From: Luteitalea sp. TBR-22
Lineage (GTDB): Bacteria > Acidobacteriota > Vicinamibacteria > Vicinamibacterales > Vicinamibacteraceae
Assembly (NCBI RefSeq): GCF_016865485.1
Contig: NZ_AP024452.1
Span: forward strand, 2,688,501 to 2,752,500
DNA: 64,000 nucleotides
Reading direction: 5' to 3'
In this document: positions 36,556-44,054 of the stretch, piece after piece
Layout of the letters: each line of letters starts with the position of its first letter
Numbering within the stretch: the stretch's first letter is position 1
Program-made: the position numbers and the translations under genes
Notes under the pieces: generated by a model
The model's input: the letters and a program-made list of their open reading frames with translations, nothing else
What the model was told of the DNA's origin: nothing
Database searches by the model: none

Positions 36556-38346
36556 ATGGCAGCCACCCCGACGGCCCGCTTCGGAACCGGCGCAACCGAC
36601 GCTGCCTGGGACGTGGACCTGTACCAGCCCAGCGACGTGCGTCGCGCGACCAGACTGGATGAGGTGCCTGAGGTGGTGGCCTGGGCCGAGGCGCAGGCCA
36701 GGGCTCGTCGGTGGGTCGTGCTGCTGCTGACCTACGAAGCCGCGCCCGCTTTCGACGCCGCGTGCGTGACGCAGCCGCCGTCGGGGCCCGTCCCGCTCGC
36801 GTGGGCGGCCGCCTTCGACATCGCCCAGGCCGTCGAGGCACCGGTGCGCGAGGTGGCTCCTGCCGAACTGGCCGCTCCGTCGTGGGCGCCAGCCATCGAC
36901 GAGCGCAGGTTCACGGCAGACCTGCGGCGCATCCACGCGCACATCGCCGCCGGCGATACATATCAGGTCAACTACACGTTTCCGCTGACCGCCCCGTTTC
37001 CGCACGACCCGGGGTCCTGGTTCGCGGCGTGCGCCGAGCAGGCCCACGTCGACTACGCCGCGTACGTCGACATCGGCGAGGCGGTCGTCATGAGCCTGTC
37101 GCCGGAGCTGTTCCTCGAGCGGCGCGGGGATCGCATCAGGACGCGCCCCATGAAGGGCACCGCGCGCCGCGGACGCTGGCCCGGTGAGGATGCGCGCCTG
37201 GCCGCCGACCTGGTCGCGAGCGACAAGGCTCGCGCCGAGAACGTGATGATCGTCGACCTCCTGCGCAACGACCTGGGGCGCGTCGCCGTGACCGGCTCGG
37301 TCCGGGTCCGCGACCTGTGCGCGCTGGAGCGCTATCCGACCGTGTGGCAGCTCACGTCGACCATCGACGCCACGCTGCGCCCCGGGACGTCGCTGGCCGG
37401 CCTGCTCGCGGCCACCTTCCCGTGCGGATCCGTGACAGGCGCGCCGAAGGTTCGCACCATGGAACTCATCGCCGACCTGGAACACGGGCCACGCGGCATC
37501 TACACGGGAGCGATCGCCCTGCTGCGGCCTGGCGGTGACCTGGTGGCGAGCGTCCCGATTCGCACGGCCGTGCTCGACCGGGGCACCGGCGAGATGACGT
37601 ATGGCGTCGGCGCCGGGATCACGGCCGACTCCGACCCGGCGGAGGAGTGGGCCGAGTGCCTCGCCAAGTCCCGCGTCGTGCGCCCGCCTGCGGTGCCTGG
37701 CGATGCGCGGCTGTTCGAGACGATGCGGCTCGAGGAGGGACGACTTCTCAGGCGTGACGCGCACGTCGCGCGGGTCACCGCCTCTGCAGCCCTGTTCGGC
37801 TGGCCGTGTGACCAGGCGCGCCTGGCGCGCGACCTCGACGCGTTGTGCGCGGCGCATCCCACCGGGACCTGGCGTGCCAGGCTCTGGCTGGATCGGGCCG
37901 GGACCACCAGCGCGGAGGCCGTGCCAGTCGACCTCGCGCCGCGACGCTGGCGGGTCGGGCTGGCGGCCTCCCCCGTGGACCCACGCAGCCCGCTGCTCTT
38001 CAACAAGACCAGCCGCCGCGAGATGTACGACGTGGCGCGTGCGACGCGCCCCGACCTCGACGACGTCATCCTGTGGAACGGGCGAGGCGAGCTCACCGAG
38101 GGGACCGTGGGTAACCTCGTCGTCGAACGGGACGGACGCCGCATCACGCCGCCGGTCGCGAGCGGATTGCTGCCCGGGGTGTTTCGCGCCGAGCTGCTGT
38201 CGCAGGGGCGCGTCGAGGAGGGCGTCCTCACCGCGGCCGACCTCGCACGGGCCACGCGCGTCTGGCTCGTCAACAGCCTGCGCGGGTGGATCGACATCGA
38301 CATCGTGCCGCCCGAGGCCGACGTGCCCGCGGACATCGAGGCCTGA
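36556..38346 (+). CDS. pabBC: Aminodeoxychorismate synthase component I fused to aminodeoxychorismate lyase
   Basis: The protein has 596 residues and covers two steps of 4-aminobenzoate (folate) synthesis. Residues about 1-375 are PabB-like (anthranilate synthase I family): DTYQVNYTFPL, SLSPELFLER, RPMKGTARRG, ENVMIVDLLRNDLG and FPCGSVTGAPKVRTMELI are all present. Residues about 385-596 are a class IV aminotransferase-type PabC: RLFETMRLEEG, the FNKTSRREMYD lysine that binds PLP, and NGRGELTEGTVGNLVV. Such fusions are known in several phyla. PabA (the glutaminase) must be elsewhere. The start is ATG 36556; no Shine-Dalgarno is visible, and TATCGT lies 7 nt upstream. Confidence 0.93.
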   Translation: MAATPTARFGTGATDAAWDVDLYQPSDVRRATRLDEVPEVVAWAEAQARARRWVVLLLTYEAAPAFDAACVTQPPSGPVPLAWAAAFDIAQAVEAPVREVAPAELAAPSWAPAIDERRFTADLRRIHAHIAAGDTYQVNYTFPLTAPFPHDPGSWFAACAEQAHVDYAAYVDIGEAVVMSLSPELFLERRGDRIRTRPMKGTARRGRWPGEDARLAADLVASDKARAENVMIVDLLRNDLGRVAVTGSVRVRDLCALERYPTVWQLTSTIDATLRPGTSLAGLLAATFPCGSVTGAPKVRTMELIADLEHGPRGIYTGAIALLRPGGDLVASVPIRTAVLDRGTGEMTYGVGAGITADSDPAEEWAECLAKSRVVRPPAVPGDARLFETMRLEEGRLLRRDAHVARVTASAALFGWPCDQARLARDLDALCAAHPTGTWRARLWLDRAGTTSAEAVPVDLAPRRWRVGLAASPVDPRSPLLFNKTSRREMYDVARATRPDLDDVILWNGRGELTEGTVGNLVVERDGRRITPPVASGLLPGVFRAELLSQGRVEEGVLTAADLARATRVWLVNSLRGWIDIDIVPPEADVPADIEA

Positions 38347-38399
38347 CGCGCTTGACAGGCGTTGCGTTTAGCCGATCCTCGATGCGGAGGTTGCTCCCC

Positions 38400-39257
38400 A
38401 TGTCCCACGTCTGGTTGGTCGGGCGCACGGCACTGGCCTGCGCGCTCGTGCTCGTCACCGCGTCCGCCGAGGCGCAGAGTCCGCGATCGGCCACCAGTGG
38501 CGCCGTCACCGCCCGCCCCCGACCGAGCGCGCCGCGCGCCGCGGTGCCCCTCGTGGCCGATGCGAGCGAGATCCCGGCCGGGGAGCACGACGCGCAGGTG
38601 CTGCCACTCGGTGCGACCCTGCCACGCTGCCTGGACTGCCCGGCGCCGGTGTGGCCCACGCCCGTCACGCAGCGCTGGCGATTCCGCGTCCAGGCCGTGG
38701 TCGACGACACGGGAAAGGTTCGCACCGCACGCATCGTGCAGACCCTCGTGGGCGATCCGAAGGCCAGGCCCGTCGGGGCGATGGGCGACGTGGTCCCGGC
38801 ACTTGCCGCGACGCCTGACGCGCGTGCGGGCCTCGCGGTGCTCGCCGCGGTCCGCCAGTGGCGGCTCGAGCCTCCCGCGGTGGCGCCCCTCCTGCTGGTG
38901 ACCGACGTCGGCGTGTCCGAGGACGTCGCGCTCGCATCGCCCGGGGCGTCGGCGAAGGCGGCGGCGCGAAAGCCCATCCGGGTGGGCGGCGACATTCCCC
39001 CCCCACGCAAGCTGGTCGACGTGCCCCCGGTCTATCCCCCGGACGCGTTGGCCGCCCGCATCACCGGCACTGTCGTCATCGACGCGGTGATCAGCCCAGA
39101 GGGCGATGTGACCAGCGCCAGGGTCGTCAAGGGCGTGCCGATGCTCGACGAGGCGGCGCTCGCGGCGGTCAGGCAGTGGAAATACACACCGACGCTCATC
39201 GACGGCGTTGCCGTACCGGTCATCGTGACGGTCACCAGCAGGTTCTCGCTGCAGTGA
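38400..39257 (+). CDS. Secreted protein with two TonB C-terminal-like domains (first of pair)
   Basis: The protein has 285 residues from ATG 38400, chosen because GGAGG lies 9 nt upstream and the signal peptide (TALACALVLVTASAEAQ) starts there. The mature protein has a first degenerate TonB_C-like unit (RFRVQAVVDDTGKVRTARI ... VLAAVRQWRLEPPAVAP). A canonical second unit follows (DVPPVYPPDALAARITGTVVIDAVISPEGDVTSARV ... AAVRQWKYTPTLIDGVAVPVIVTVT). Canonical TonB has an N-terminal membrane helix and a long Pro-rich spacer to work with ExbB/ExbD; here the domain pair is exported with neither. A periplasmic binding or regulatory role is inferred. Its stop overlaps the next gene's GTG by 4 nt. Confidence 0.82.
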   Translation: MSHVWLVGRTALACALVLVTASAEAQSPRSATSGAVTARPRPSAPRAAVPLVADASEIPAGEHDAQVLPLGATLPRCLDCPAPVWPTPVTQRWRFRVQAVVDDTGKVRTARIVQTLVGDPKARPVGAMGDVVPALAATPDARAGLAVLAAVRQWRLEPPAVAPLLLVTDVGVSEDVALASPGASAKAAARKPIRVGGDIPPPRKLVDVPPVYPPDALAARITGTVVIDAVISPEGDVTSARVVKGVPMLDEAALAAVRQWKYTPTLIDGVAVPVIVTVTSRFSLQ

Positions 39258-39985
39258 CCAGCGTGACGGCCTTTCTCCGCGACGTGGCGCTTGCAGCGCT
39301 CGTGACGCTCCCGGGCGTCGCGGCGGTCGCATCGCCAGGCGCACAGCCGCAGGCGACCCAGGCAGGACCAGGGCCGCTCGAGCAGGTGGCGACCCGACCA
39401 GGGCCCGATGTGGCGCTGCCGCGTGTGGTGTCGCACGTGGCTCCCGCCTGGCCGCCGGGCACCACCGGCGCGGTGCGACTGCGCGTCAACCTCGTGATCG
39501 ATGCCGAGGGGCGCGTCGCCGAGGCGCGCGTCACCACGCCGACGTCGCTCCTGCCGCGCGACCCGTCGGAAGTGGCCGCAGTGCTCGCGGCCGTCAGGCA
39601 GTGGCGCTTCGAGCCGCCCTCGACGGCGCCCCTCCTGCTCTCGACCTACGTCGGCACGTCCGACGACGACGGCGTGGTGGTGCCGTCTGGCCGTTCGCGT
39701 CCGCCGCTGCGCGTGGGGGGCGTGGTCGGACCACCCACGAAGATCCGTCACGTGCCGCCGACCTATCCCGCCGAGGCCCTGTCCGCTGGCATCTCCGGCG
39801 TCGTCATCCTCGAAATCACCGTCGATCCCGACGGTGCGGTCGTCGACGCGCGGCCGGTGCGCAGCATGCCCGGCCTCGATGCCGCCGCCATCGACTCGGT
39901 CAAGCAGTGGCGGTACGCCCCCACGTGGCTCAACGGCGAGCCGGTGTCGATCGTGCTGACCGTGACGGTGAACTTCCAGCCGTAG
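39254..39985 (+). CDS. Secreted protein with two TonB C-terminal-like domains (second of pair)
   Basis: The protein has 243 residues from GTG 39254, overlapping the previous stop codon. A signal peptide (VALAALVTLPGVAAVAS) is followed by the same two-unit plan as its neighbour: unit 1 with VRLRVNLVIDAEGRVAEARV and AAVRQWRFEPPSTAP; unit 2 with HVPPTYPAEALSAGISGVVILEITVDPDGAVVDAR and SVKQWRYAPTWLNGEPVSIVLTVTV. The pair probably arose by tandem duplication. The same two units form the C-terminus of the M56 protein 545 bases downstream. No ExbB, ExbD or TonB-dependent receptor is in the window, so the energy-transducer annotation should not be taken literally. Confidence 0.82.
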   Translation: MTSVTAFLRDVALAALVTLPGVAAVASPGAQPQATQAGPGPLEQVATRPGPDVALPRVVSHVAPAWPPGTTGAVRLRVNLVIDAEGRVAEARVTTPTSLLPRDPSEVAAVLAAVRQWRFEPPSTAPLLLSTYVGTSDDDGVVVPSGRSRPPLRVGGVVGPPTKIRHVPPTYPAEALSAGISGVVILEITVDPDGAVVDARPVRSMPGLDAAAIDSVKQWRYAPTWLNGEPVSIVLTVTVNFQP

Positions 39986-40043
39986 TGGGGGGAATGCCGG
40001 GAATGCCGCGAATGCCGCGAACGCCTCACCCAGGCAGGCGTAG

Positions 40044-40065
40044 GCGTCGAGCTTCAGCTCGACGC
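40044..40065. repeat. REP-like palindrome R2
   Basis: A 22-base palindrome with arms GCGTCGAGCT and AGCTCGACGC around TC, preceded by GTAG. It is identical to R5 at 43949-43970. Confidence 0.75.
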
Positions 40066-40109
40066 GCTCCCGGCGCCGAATGACGCAGGCCTCCGTCCCA
40101 CGCTCGTGC

Positions 40110-40138
40110 TTGACGAACAACTAAATACTTAGTAGATC
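40110..40138 (+). promoter_or_regulatory. Promoter and BlaI-type operator candidate
   Basis: ACTAA-ATAC-TTAGT (40120-40133) is a dyad of the kind bound by BlaI/MecI/CopY repressors and lies just upstream of the blaI-like ATG at 40147. TTGACG (40110-40115) is a good -35 box; TAGATC at 40133-40138 is a weak -10 at 17-bp spacing. The dyad would lie between them, so the repressor probably controls its own operon. Confidence 0.55.
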
Positions 40139-40146
40139 GTAGTGCC

Positions 40147-40530
40147 ATGGCACCGGCCACGACGTTGACCCCGCAGGAACTGGCCATCATGAAGGTCGTG
40201 TGGCGGCTCGGCACGGCCACGGTGCGCGAGGTGCACGACGTGCTGCGCCGCGAGCGCCGCGACGACCTCGCGTACACGACCGTCCTGACGATGATGCGCA
40301 TCCTCGAGCAGAAGGGGATGCTGGGCAAGGATGCCGACGCCGATTCCCGCGCGCATCGCTACCGTCCCCTGCGAACGCAACGGCAGATGATGCGTGTCCT
40401 GGTGCGGGAGTTCGTCGACCGCGTCTTCGACGGCGCCGCCGACTCGCTGGTCGCCCACCTGGTGGCCGACCGCAAGCTCTCGGCGAGCGACCGCGCCGAG
40501 ATCCGGAAGCTGCTCGACAAGGAGGACTGA
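40147..40530 (+). CDS. BlaI/MecI/CopY-family transcriptional repressor
   Basis: The protein has 127 residues, normal for the family. The winged-helix domain shows the signature LTPQELAIMKVVWRLGTATVREVHDVL, YTTVLTMMRILEQKGML as the recognition region, and HRYRPLR at the wing. The C-terminal dimerisation helices (VREFVDRVFDGAADSLVAHLV ... ASDRAEIRKLLDKE) are present. The family represses its operon until cleaved or released by a partner M56 sensor protease. The ATG of that partner overlaps this stop codon (ATGA). No beta-lactamase or penicillin-binding protein gene is adjacent, so the regulated genes are probably the local TonB_C genes or distant ones. Confidence 0.92.
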   Translation: MAPATTLTPQELAIMKVVWRLGTATVREVHDVLRRERRDDLAYTTVLTMMRILEQKGMLGKDADADSRAHRYRPLRTQRQMMRVLVREFVDRVFDGAADSLVAHLVADRKLSASDRAEIRKLLDKED

Positions 40531-42206
40531 TGTCCGCGTATGCCTTCGTCGCCGCGTGGCTGATCCAGTCGACCGTCCTCGGCGCGGTGGCGCTTGCGCT
40601 GCCCGCCGCCTGTCGGATCCGGGTGCCGCGGATGTTGACGGCATGGTGGCTCGGCAACTCAGTCGCCGTGGTGCTGATGCCGCTCGTCCAGGCCTTCCTG
40701 CCCAGGCGAGCTCCGCTTCCGACACCCGTGACCTCCTTCGTCGACGCGACGACCGCGGCGTTCGAGCCGGCGCTCCCTGTCGCCACGGGATGGACGCCGC
40801 TCACGGTGTTGCTTGGCGTGTGGGCCCTTGGCGTGGTGGCGCGGCTGGCCTGGTTGCGTCTCGGCCATCACCGGCTGTCTTCACTTGCCGATCGCGGAGA
40901 CGTCGTCATCGACGATCCCGCACTCGACCAGGCGCGTCGACTGGCCCCCGCGCCGCGCCTGCCGCATCTGTCGGCCGACCGCGTGCCGGTCATCGCCGTC
41001 GCGCAGGCCGGCCCGTGCACGTTCGGGGCACTGCGGCCGCGGATCCTCGTGCCCGTGGTCTTGCGCGAGCGGCCAGACGAGGAGCGTGTCGCCGTGTACC
41101 TCCATGAACTGGCGCACGTCGGGCGTTCGGACATCGGCGCCGCGATGGCCGACGAGGTCTGGCGCGCGCTGTTCTGGTGGCAGCCCGCCGTGTGGTGGCT
41201 GCTCGCACGCCTGCGCCTGTCGCGCGAGTTCGAGGTCGACGCGGTGGTCGTCGAGCGCACCGGCACGCTGCGGTCCTACGTCGATGCGCTGCTGTGGTGC
41301 AGCACCTTGCGGCCGGCGCTGTCGCCGAGCACGCATGTCGGCAGTCGTCGCCACGCCGTGGTGCAGCGCGTGGCCGTCATGTGCAGGGGAGGGGAGATGT
41401 CTCGCATGCGATGGTGGATCACCGGCGGCGTGCTCGTCGTGGTGTGCGGTGGCGTCGGCGGCATCATGGCCGTCGTCGCGCCGTTGCGCGCGGCGGCGCC
41501 GATGGCCTGGGGCAGCCTGCAGGCCGATGACGCCGGGCCACTCGAGCGCGTGGCCGTACGGCCCACGCTGGACGCGCCGGCGCCGCGGCGGACGGTCGCC
41601 GTCGAGCCGGCGTGGAGCGATCCGGGCGTCTCCTATCGCTTCCGCGCGCACGTGGTGATCGATGCAGCCGGGCACGTTGCCGAGGCCCGACTCGTGGGAG
41701 CACCGGCAACCACGCGCGTGCCCGACAGCGTGCTGCCCGATCTCGCCGCGGCACGCGACGCAGCGCTGTCGGCAGTGAGGCAGTGGCAGTTCGAGGCCCC
41801 TGTCGCGGCGCCGATGCTGCTCGTGGTCGATGTGCCGGTCGGGGACTACGCGCGCATCGCGGGGCTCGTCGAACGGTCAGAACAGTCCCTGCGGACGCTC
41901 GCAGCCGGGGCGCCGCAGCCGCTGCGCGTCGGCGGTACCGTGCGCCCGCCGAAGCGGCTCGCGAACGCCTTCCCGATCTACCCAGAGGACGCCAAGGCTG
42001 CCGGCGTGAGTGGCGTGGTGATCATCGAGGCAACGGTGGACACCGAGGGCGCCGTGGCGGACGCTCGCGTGCTTCGGGGCGTGCCGATGCTCGATCAGGC
42101 CGCGCTGGATGCCGTGCGCCAGTGGCGGTACGAGCCGACTCTGCTGAACGGCGAGCCGGTGCCGGTCATCATGACGGTGACGGTGAGCTTCACGCTGGAG
42201 AAGTAG
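40530..42206 (+). CDS. M56 (BlaR1-like) membrane metallopeptidase fused to two TonB C-terminal-like domains
   Basis: The protein has 558 residues. Several membrane helices (AFVAAWLIQSTVLGAVALAL, WWLGNSVAVVLMPLV, LTVLLGVWALGVVA) precede the zinc motif HELAH (His192, Glu193, His196) with EFEVDAVVVERTG downstream, as in BlaR1/MecR1-type M56 peptidases. A last helix (WWITGGVLVVVCGGVGGIMAVV) leads to the external part. Instead of a penicillin-sensor domain, this part has two TonB_C-like units (RFRAHVVIDAAGHVAEARL ... SAVRQWQFEAPVA; NAFPIYPEDAKAAGVSGVVIIEATVD ... DAVRQWRYEPTLLNGEPVPV). It probably senses an envelope signal through them and triggers cleavage of the BlaI-type repressor (inference). 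It is translationally coupled to that gene. Confidence 0.88.
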   Translation: MSAYAFVAAWLIQSTVLGAVALALPAACRIRVPRMLTAWWLGNSVAVVLMPLVQAFLPRRAPLPTPVTSFVDATTAAFEPALPVATGWTPLTVLLGVWALGVVARLAWLRLGHHRLSSLADRGDVVIDDPALDQARRLAPAPRLPHLSADRVPVIAVAQAGPCTFGALRPRILVPVVLRERPDEERVAVYLHELAHVGRSDIGAAMADEVWRALFWWQPAVWWLLARLRLSREFEVDAVVVERTGTLRSYVDALLWCSTLRPALSPSTHVGSRRHAVVQRVAVMCRGGEMSRMRWWITGGVLVVVCGGVGGIMAVVAPLRAAAPMAWGSLQADDAGPLERVAVRPTLDAPAPRRTVAVEPAWSDPGVSYRFRAHVVIDAAGHVAEARLVGAPATTRVPDSVLPDLAAARDAALSAVRQWQFEAPVAAPMLLVVDVPVGDYARIAGLVERSEQSLRTLAAGAPQPLRVGGTVRPPKRLANAFPIYPEDAKAAGVSGVVIIEATVDTEGAVADARVLRGVPMLDQAALDAVRQWRYEPTLLNGEPVPVIMTVTVSFTLEK

Positions 42207-42233
42207 GCTCGAGGCTCAGGGTTCAAGGCTCAG
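42206..42233. repeat. Short heptamer array (GGCTCGA, GGCTCAG, GGTTCAA, GGCTCAG)
   Basis: Four heptamers of the GGCTCAG class begin on the last base of the TAG stop codon of the M56 gene. Confidence 0.75.
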
Positions 42234-42285
42234 AGAGTACGCATGCGGGCGGCTCAGGGCGCGGGGCGACGAGGTTCAGGTGTAG

Positions 42286-42305
42286 GCGTCGGGCTGGCCC
42301 GACGC
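42286..42305. repeat. REP-like palindrome R3
   Basis: GCGTCGGGCTGGCCCGACGC is a 20-base near-perfect palindrome preceded by GTAG, as in R2, and lies 24 bases before the TPR lipoprotein start. Confidence 0.75.
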
Positions 42306-42328
42306 GCCGGTGGCGACGGAAGGAAGAC

Positions 42329-43900
42329 GTGAGGGCACCAGCCTCCTGGCTCGGCATCGTCGTGCTCGCGTTGGTGGTAGCGGCGTGCGGGCCGGCTCGC
42401 GCGCCGGTGGTCGCGCCCGACCAGTGGCCGGCGCAGGTCGCTGCCGCAGATGTCCGGGCGGCGGAGGGTTGTTACCGCTGCCTGGCAGACGCGCTGCAGT
42501 CCTACGAGCAGGCGCTCGCGGTGCGCACGGATGCGGTGCTTGGTGGACGGGCGTATCGCGCCGCCGTGCATCTGGCACTACGGGAGCGCGTGATCGGGCT
42601 GTACCCGGGCGCGTACCGGGACGCGCCTGAGCGGTTGCGGGCGGTGGCCACGGCCGACGACGCGTCAGCGGCCACCGACGTGCTCGAGGCCGTGCCCTGG
42701 CGTCGCGGGACGCTCGTGGCTGGCACCGGGCAGTTTCCCGGACAGGCGACACTTGCGGCGTGGCGGTCGCGACGCAAGGCCCTGGAGGTCATCGCGGACG
42801 CCGACCCGTGGGCCGCAACGCTGCTGATCGCGCTCGCCGGCACCAACCCCATCGTCACCGCCGACGAGGGGCAGCCTCCCACGCGTGGCACGCCGCCGCT
42901 GCTCGCGCCAGAGCGATGGGCGACGCGTCACGCCGACGACGCGTCGTTCACGTTCACGCGGCTGCTACTGTTGCGATCGTCGCTCGAGGAGGTCACCGCC
43001 TTCCACGCGGCTCACCCGACGTTCGACGAGGTGGACGTGCTCGTGGGCGAAGCCGAACTCGGGCGCGGGCGACTCGTGTCGGCCGAGGAAGCGTTCGCGC
43101 GCGCGCTCGCCGCCATGCCGGACCTCGTGCCGGCTCGCGCCCTGACCGGCGACGTCCGCCAGCGCATGGAGGACTTCGAGGTGTCGCTCGCGGCGTACGA
43201 CACGCTGCTGGCGCGCGTGCCCGACCATCGCGAGGCGTTGCTCGGACGCATGAAGAGCCTGGGTTGGCTCGGGCGGCACGAGGAGGCCGTGACCGCCGCC
43301 GATCGCATGATCACGCTCGGCACCTGGTACGTCGGCGAGGCGCAGTACTGGAAGGCCTGGAACCTGTACAACCTGAAGCGGCTCGACGGCGCGCGTGCCG
43401 CCGTGGACGCGGCGCGCAGCCTGATGGTCAACGCCGACCTGTCATACCTCGGTGGCGCCATCGCTTTCCAGCAGCAGCGCCAGGACGACGCCCTGAAGGA
43501 CTTCGACGCGGCGATCGCCCTCGAGTCGCGCCTGTGCGAGGCGCATTTCGACCGGGCGGCGGTCTACCTGATTCGCCGCGACTGGGCGGTGTCGGCGCCG
43601 GGGTTCGACGAGGCCTTCGAGTGCCTGGCCGCGCGCACGCCCACGTTCGAGCAGCGCATCGCCGATGCGCGCGAGGCGCGCCTGGAGGCGACGGCACGTG
43701 CGGCGCTCGTCGCGCGTCGCGAGAAGGCGCTCGTCGAGCATCGGCACCAGAAGGGGTGGGCGCGCTACAACGCCGCCGTCGCGCACGCCAACGCCGGGCA
43801 CGCCGACCTGGTGCAGCCGCGCATCGACGAGGCGCTCGCGCTCGGCGGTCCCGCTGCCGACGCGGCGCGCGACCTGCAGGCGCAGTTGAAGGGGCGGTGA
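42329..43900 (+). CDS. TPR-repeat lipoprotein
   Basis: The protein has 523 residues from GTG 42329 with an AAGGA-type ribosome-binding site about 6 nt upstream. A lipoprotein signal (IVVLALVVAAC, lipobox VAAC, Cys20) indicates attachment to an envelope membrane. A helical region (about 40-240) is followed by TPR-like helix pairs from about residue 250 (HPTFDEVDVLVGEAELGRGRLVSAEEAFARAL; YDTLLARVPDHREALLGRMKSLGWLGRHEEAV; DALKDFDAAIALESRLCEAHFDRAAVYL). TPRs mediate protein-protein contacts; the partner is unknown. It lies 122 bases downstream of the M56-TonB gene with repeats between, so cotranscription is uncertain. The REP palindrome R4 starts at the base after the stop codon. Confidence 0.82.
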   Translation: MRAPASWLGIVVLALVVAACGPARAPVVAPDQWPAQVAAADVRAAEGCYRCLADALQSYEQALAVRTDAVLGGRAYRAAVHLALRERVIGLYPGAYRDAPERLRAVATADDASAATDVLEAVPWRRGTLVAGTGQFPGQATLAAWRSRRKALEVIADADPWAATLLIALAGTNPIVTADEGQPPTRGTPPLLAPERWATRHADDASFTFTRLLLLRSSLEEVTAFHAAHPTFDEVDVLVGEAELGRGRLVSAEEAFARALAAMPDLVPARALTGDVRQRMEDFEVSLAAYDTLLARVPDHREALLGRMKSLGWLGRHEEAVTAADRMITLGTWYVGEAQYWKAWNLYNLKRLDGARAAVDAARSLMVNADLSYLGGAIAFQQQRQDDALKDFDAAIALESRLCEAHFDRAAVYLIRRDWAVSAPGFDEAFECLAARTPTFEQRIADAREARLEATARAALVARREKALVEHRHQKGWARYNAAVAHANAGHADLVQPRIDEALALGGPAADAARDLQAQLKGR

Positions 43901-44010
43901 GCGTCGACCTGAAGGTCGACGCCCACGAACCGCCTCCGAGGTCCTTGGGCGTCGAGCTTCAGCTCGACGCGCGCCGAACCGCCGATGAGCGTCGACCTGA
44001 AGGTCGACGC
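43901..44010. repeat. REP-like palindrome cluster R4-R5-R6
   Basis: Three 22-base palindromes lie at 43901-43922, 43949-43970 and 43989-44010. R4 and R6 have arms GCGTCGACCT/AGGTCGACGC around GA; R5 has arms GCGTCGAGCT/AGCTCGACGC around TC. R4 and R6 share the flank CCACGAACCG. The first starts immediately after the TGA stop codon of the TPR lipoprotein. Confidence 0.85.
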
Positions 44011-44054
44011 CCACGAACCGTCAGCTCGACGCGCGGGTTGCCTGCAGCCTGTTG

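Noticed and set aside
38352-38380. Promoter with perfect TTGACA upstream of the first TonB_C gene
   Set aside because: No acceptable -10 box occurs at 16-18 bases downstream, so the hexamer alone is not enough.
38400-39985. True TonB energy transducers
   Set aside because: Both proteins have cleavable signal peptides rather than an N-terminal anchor and Pro-rich spacer, and no exbB/exbD is present.
40147-42206. Beta-lactam resistance operon (BlaI-BlaR1)
   Set aside because: The sensor domain is replaced by TonB_C-like units and there is no beta-lactamase or penicillin-binding protein gene nearby.
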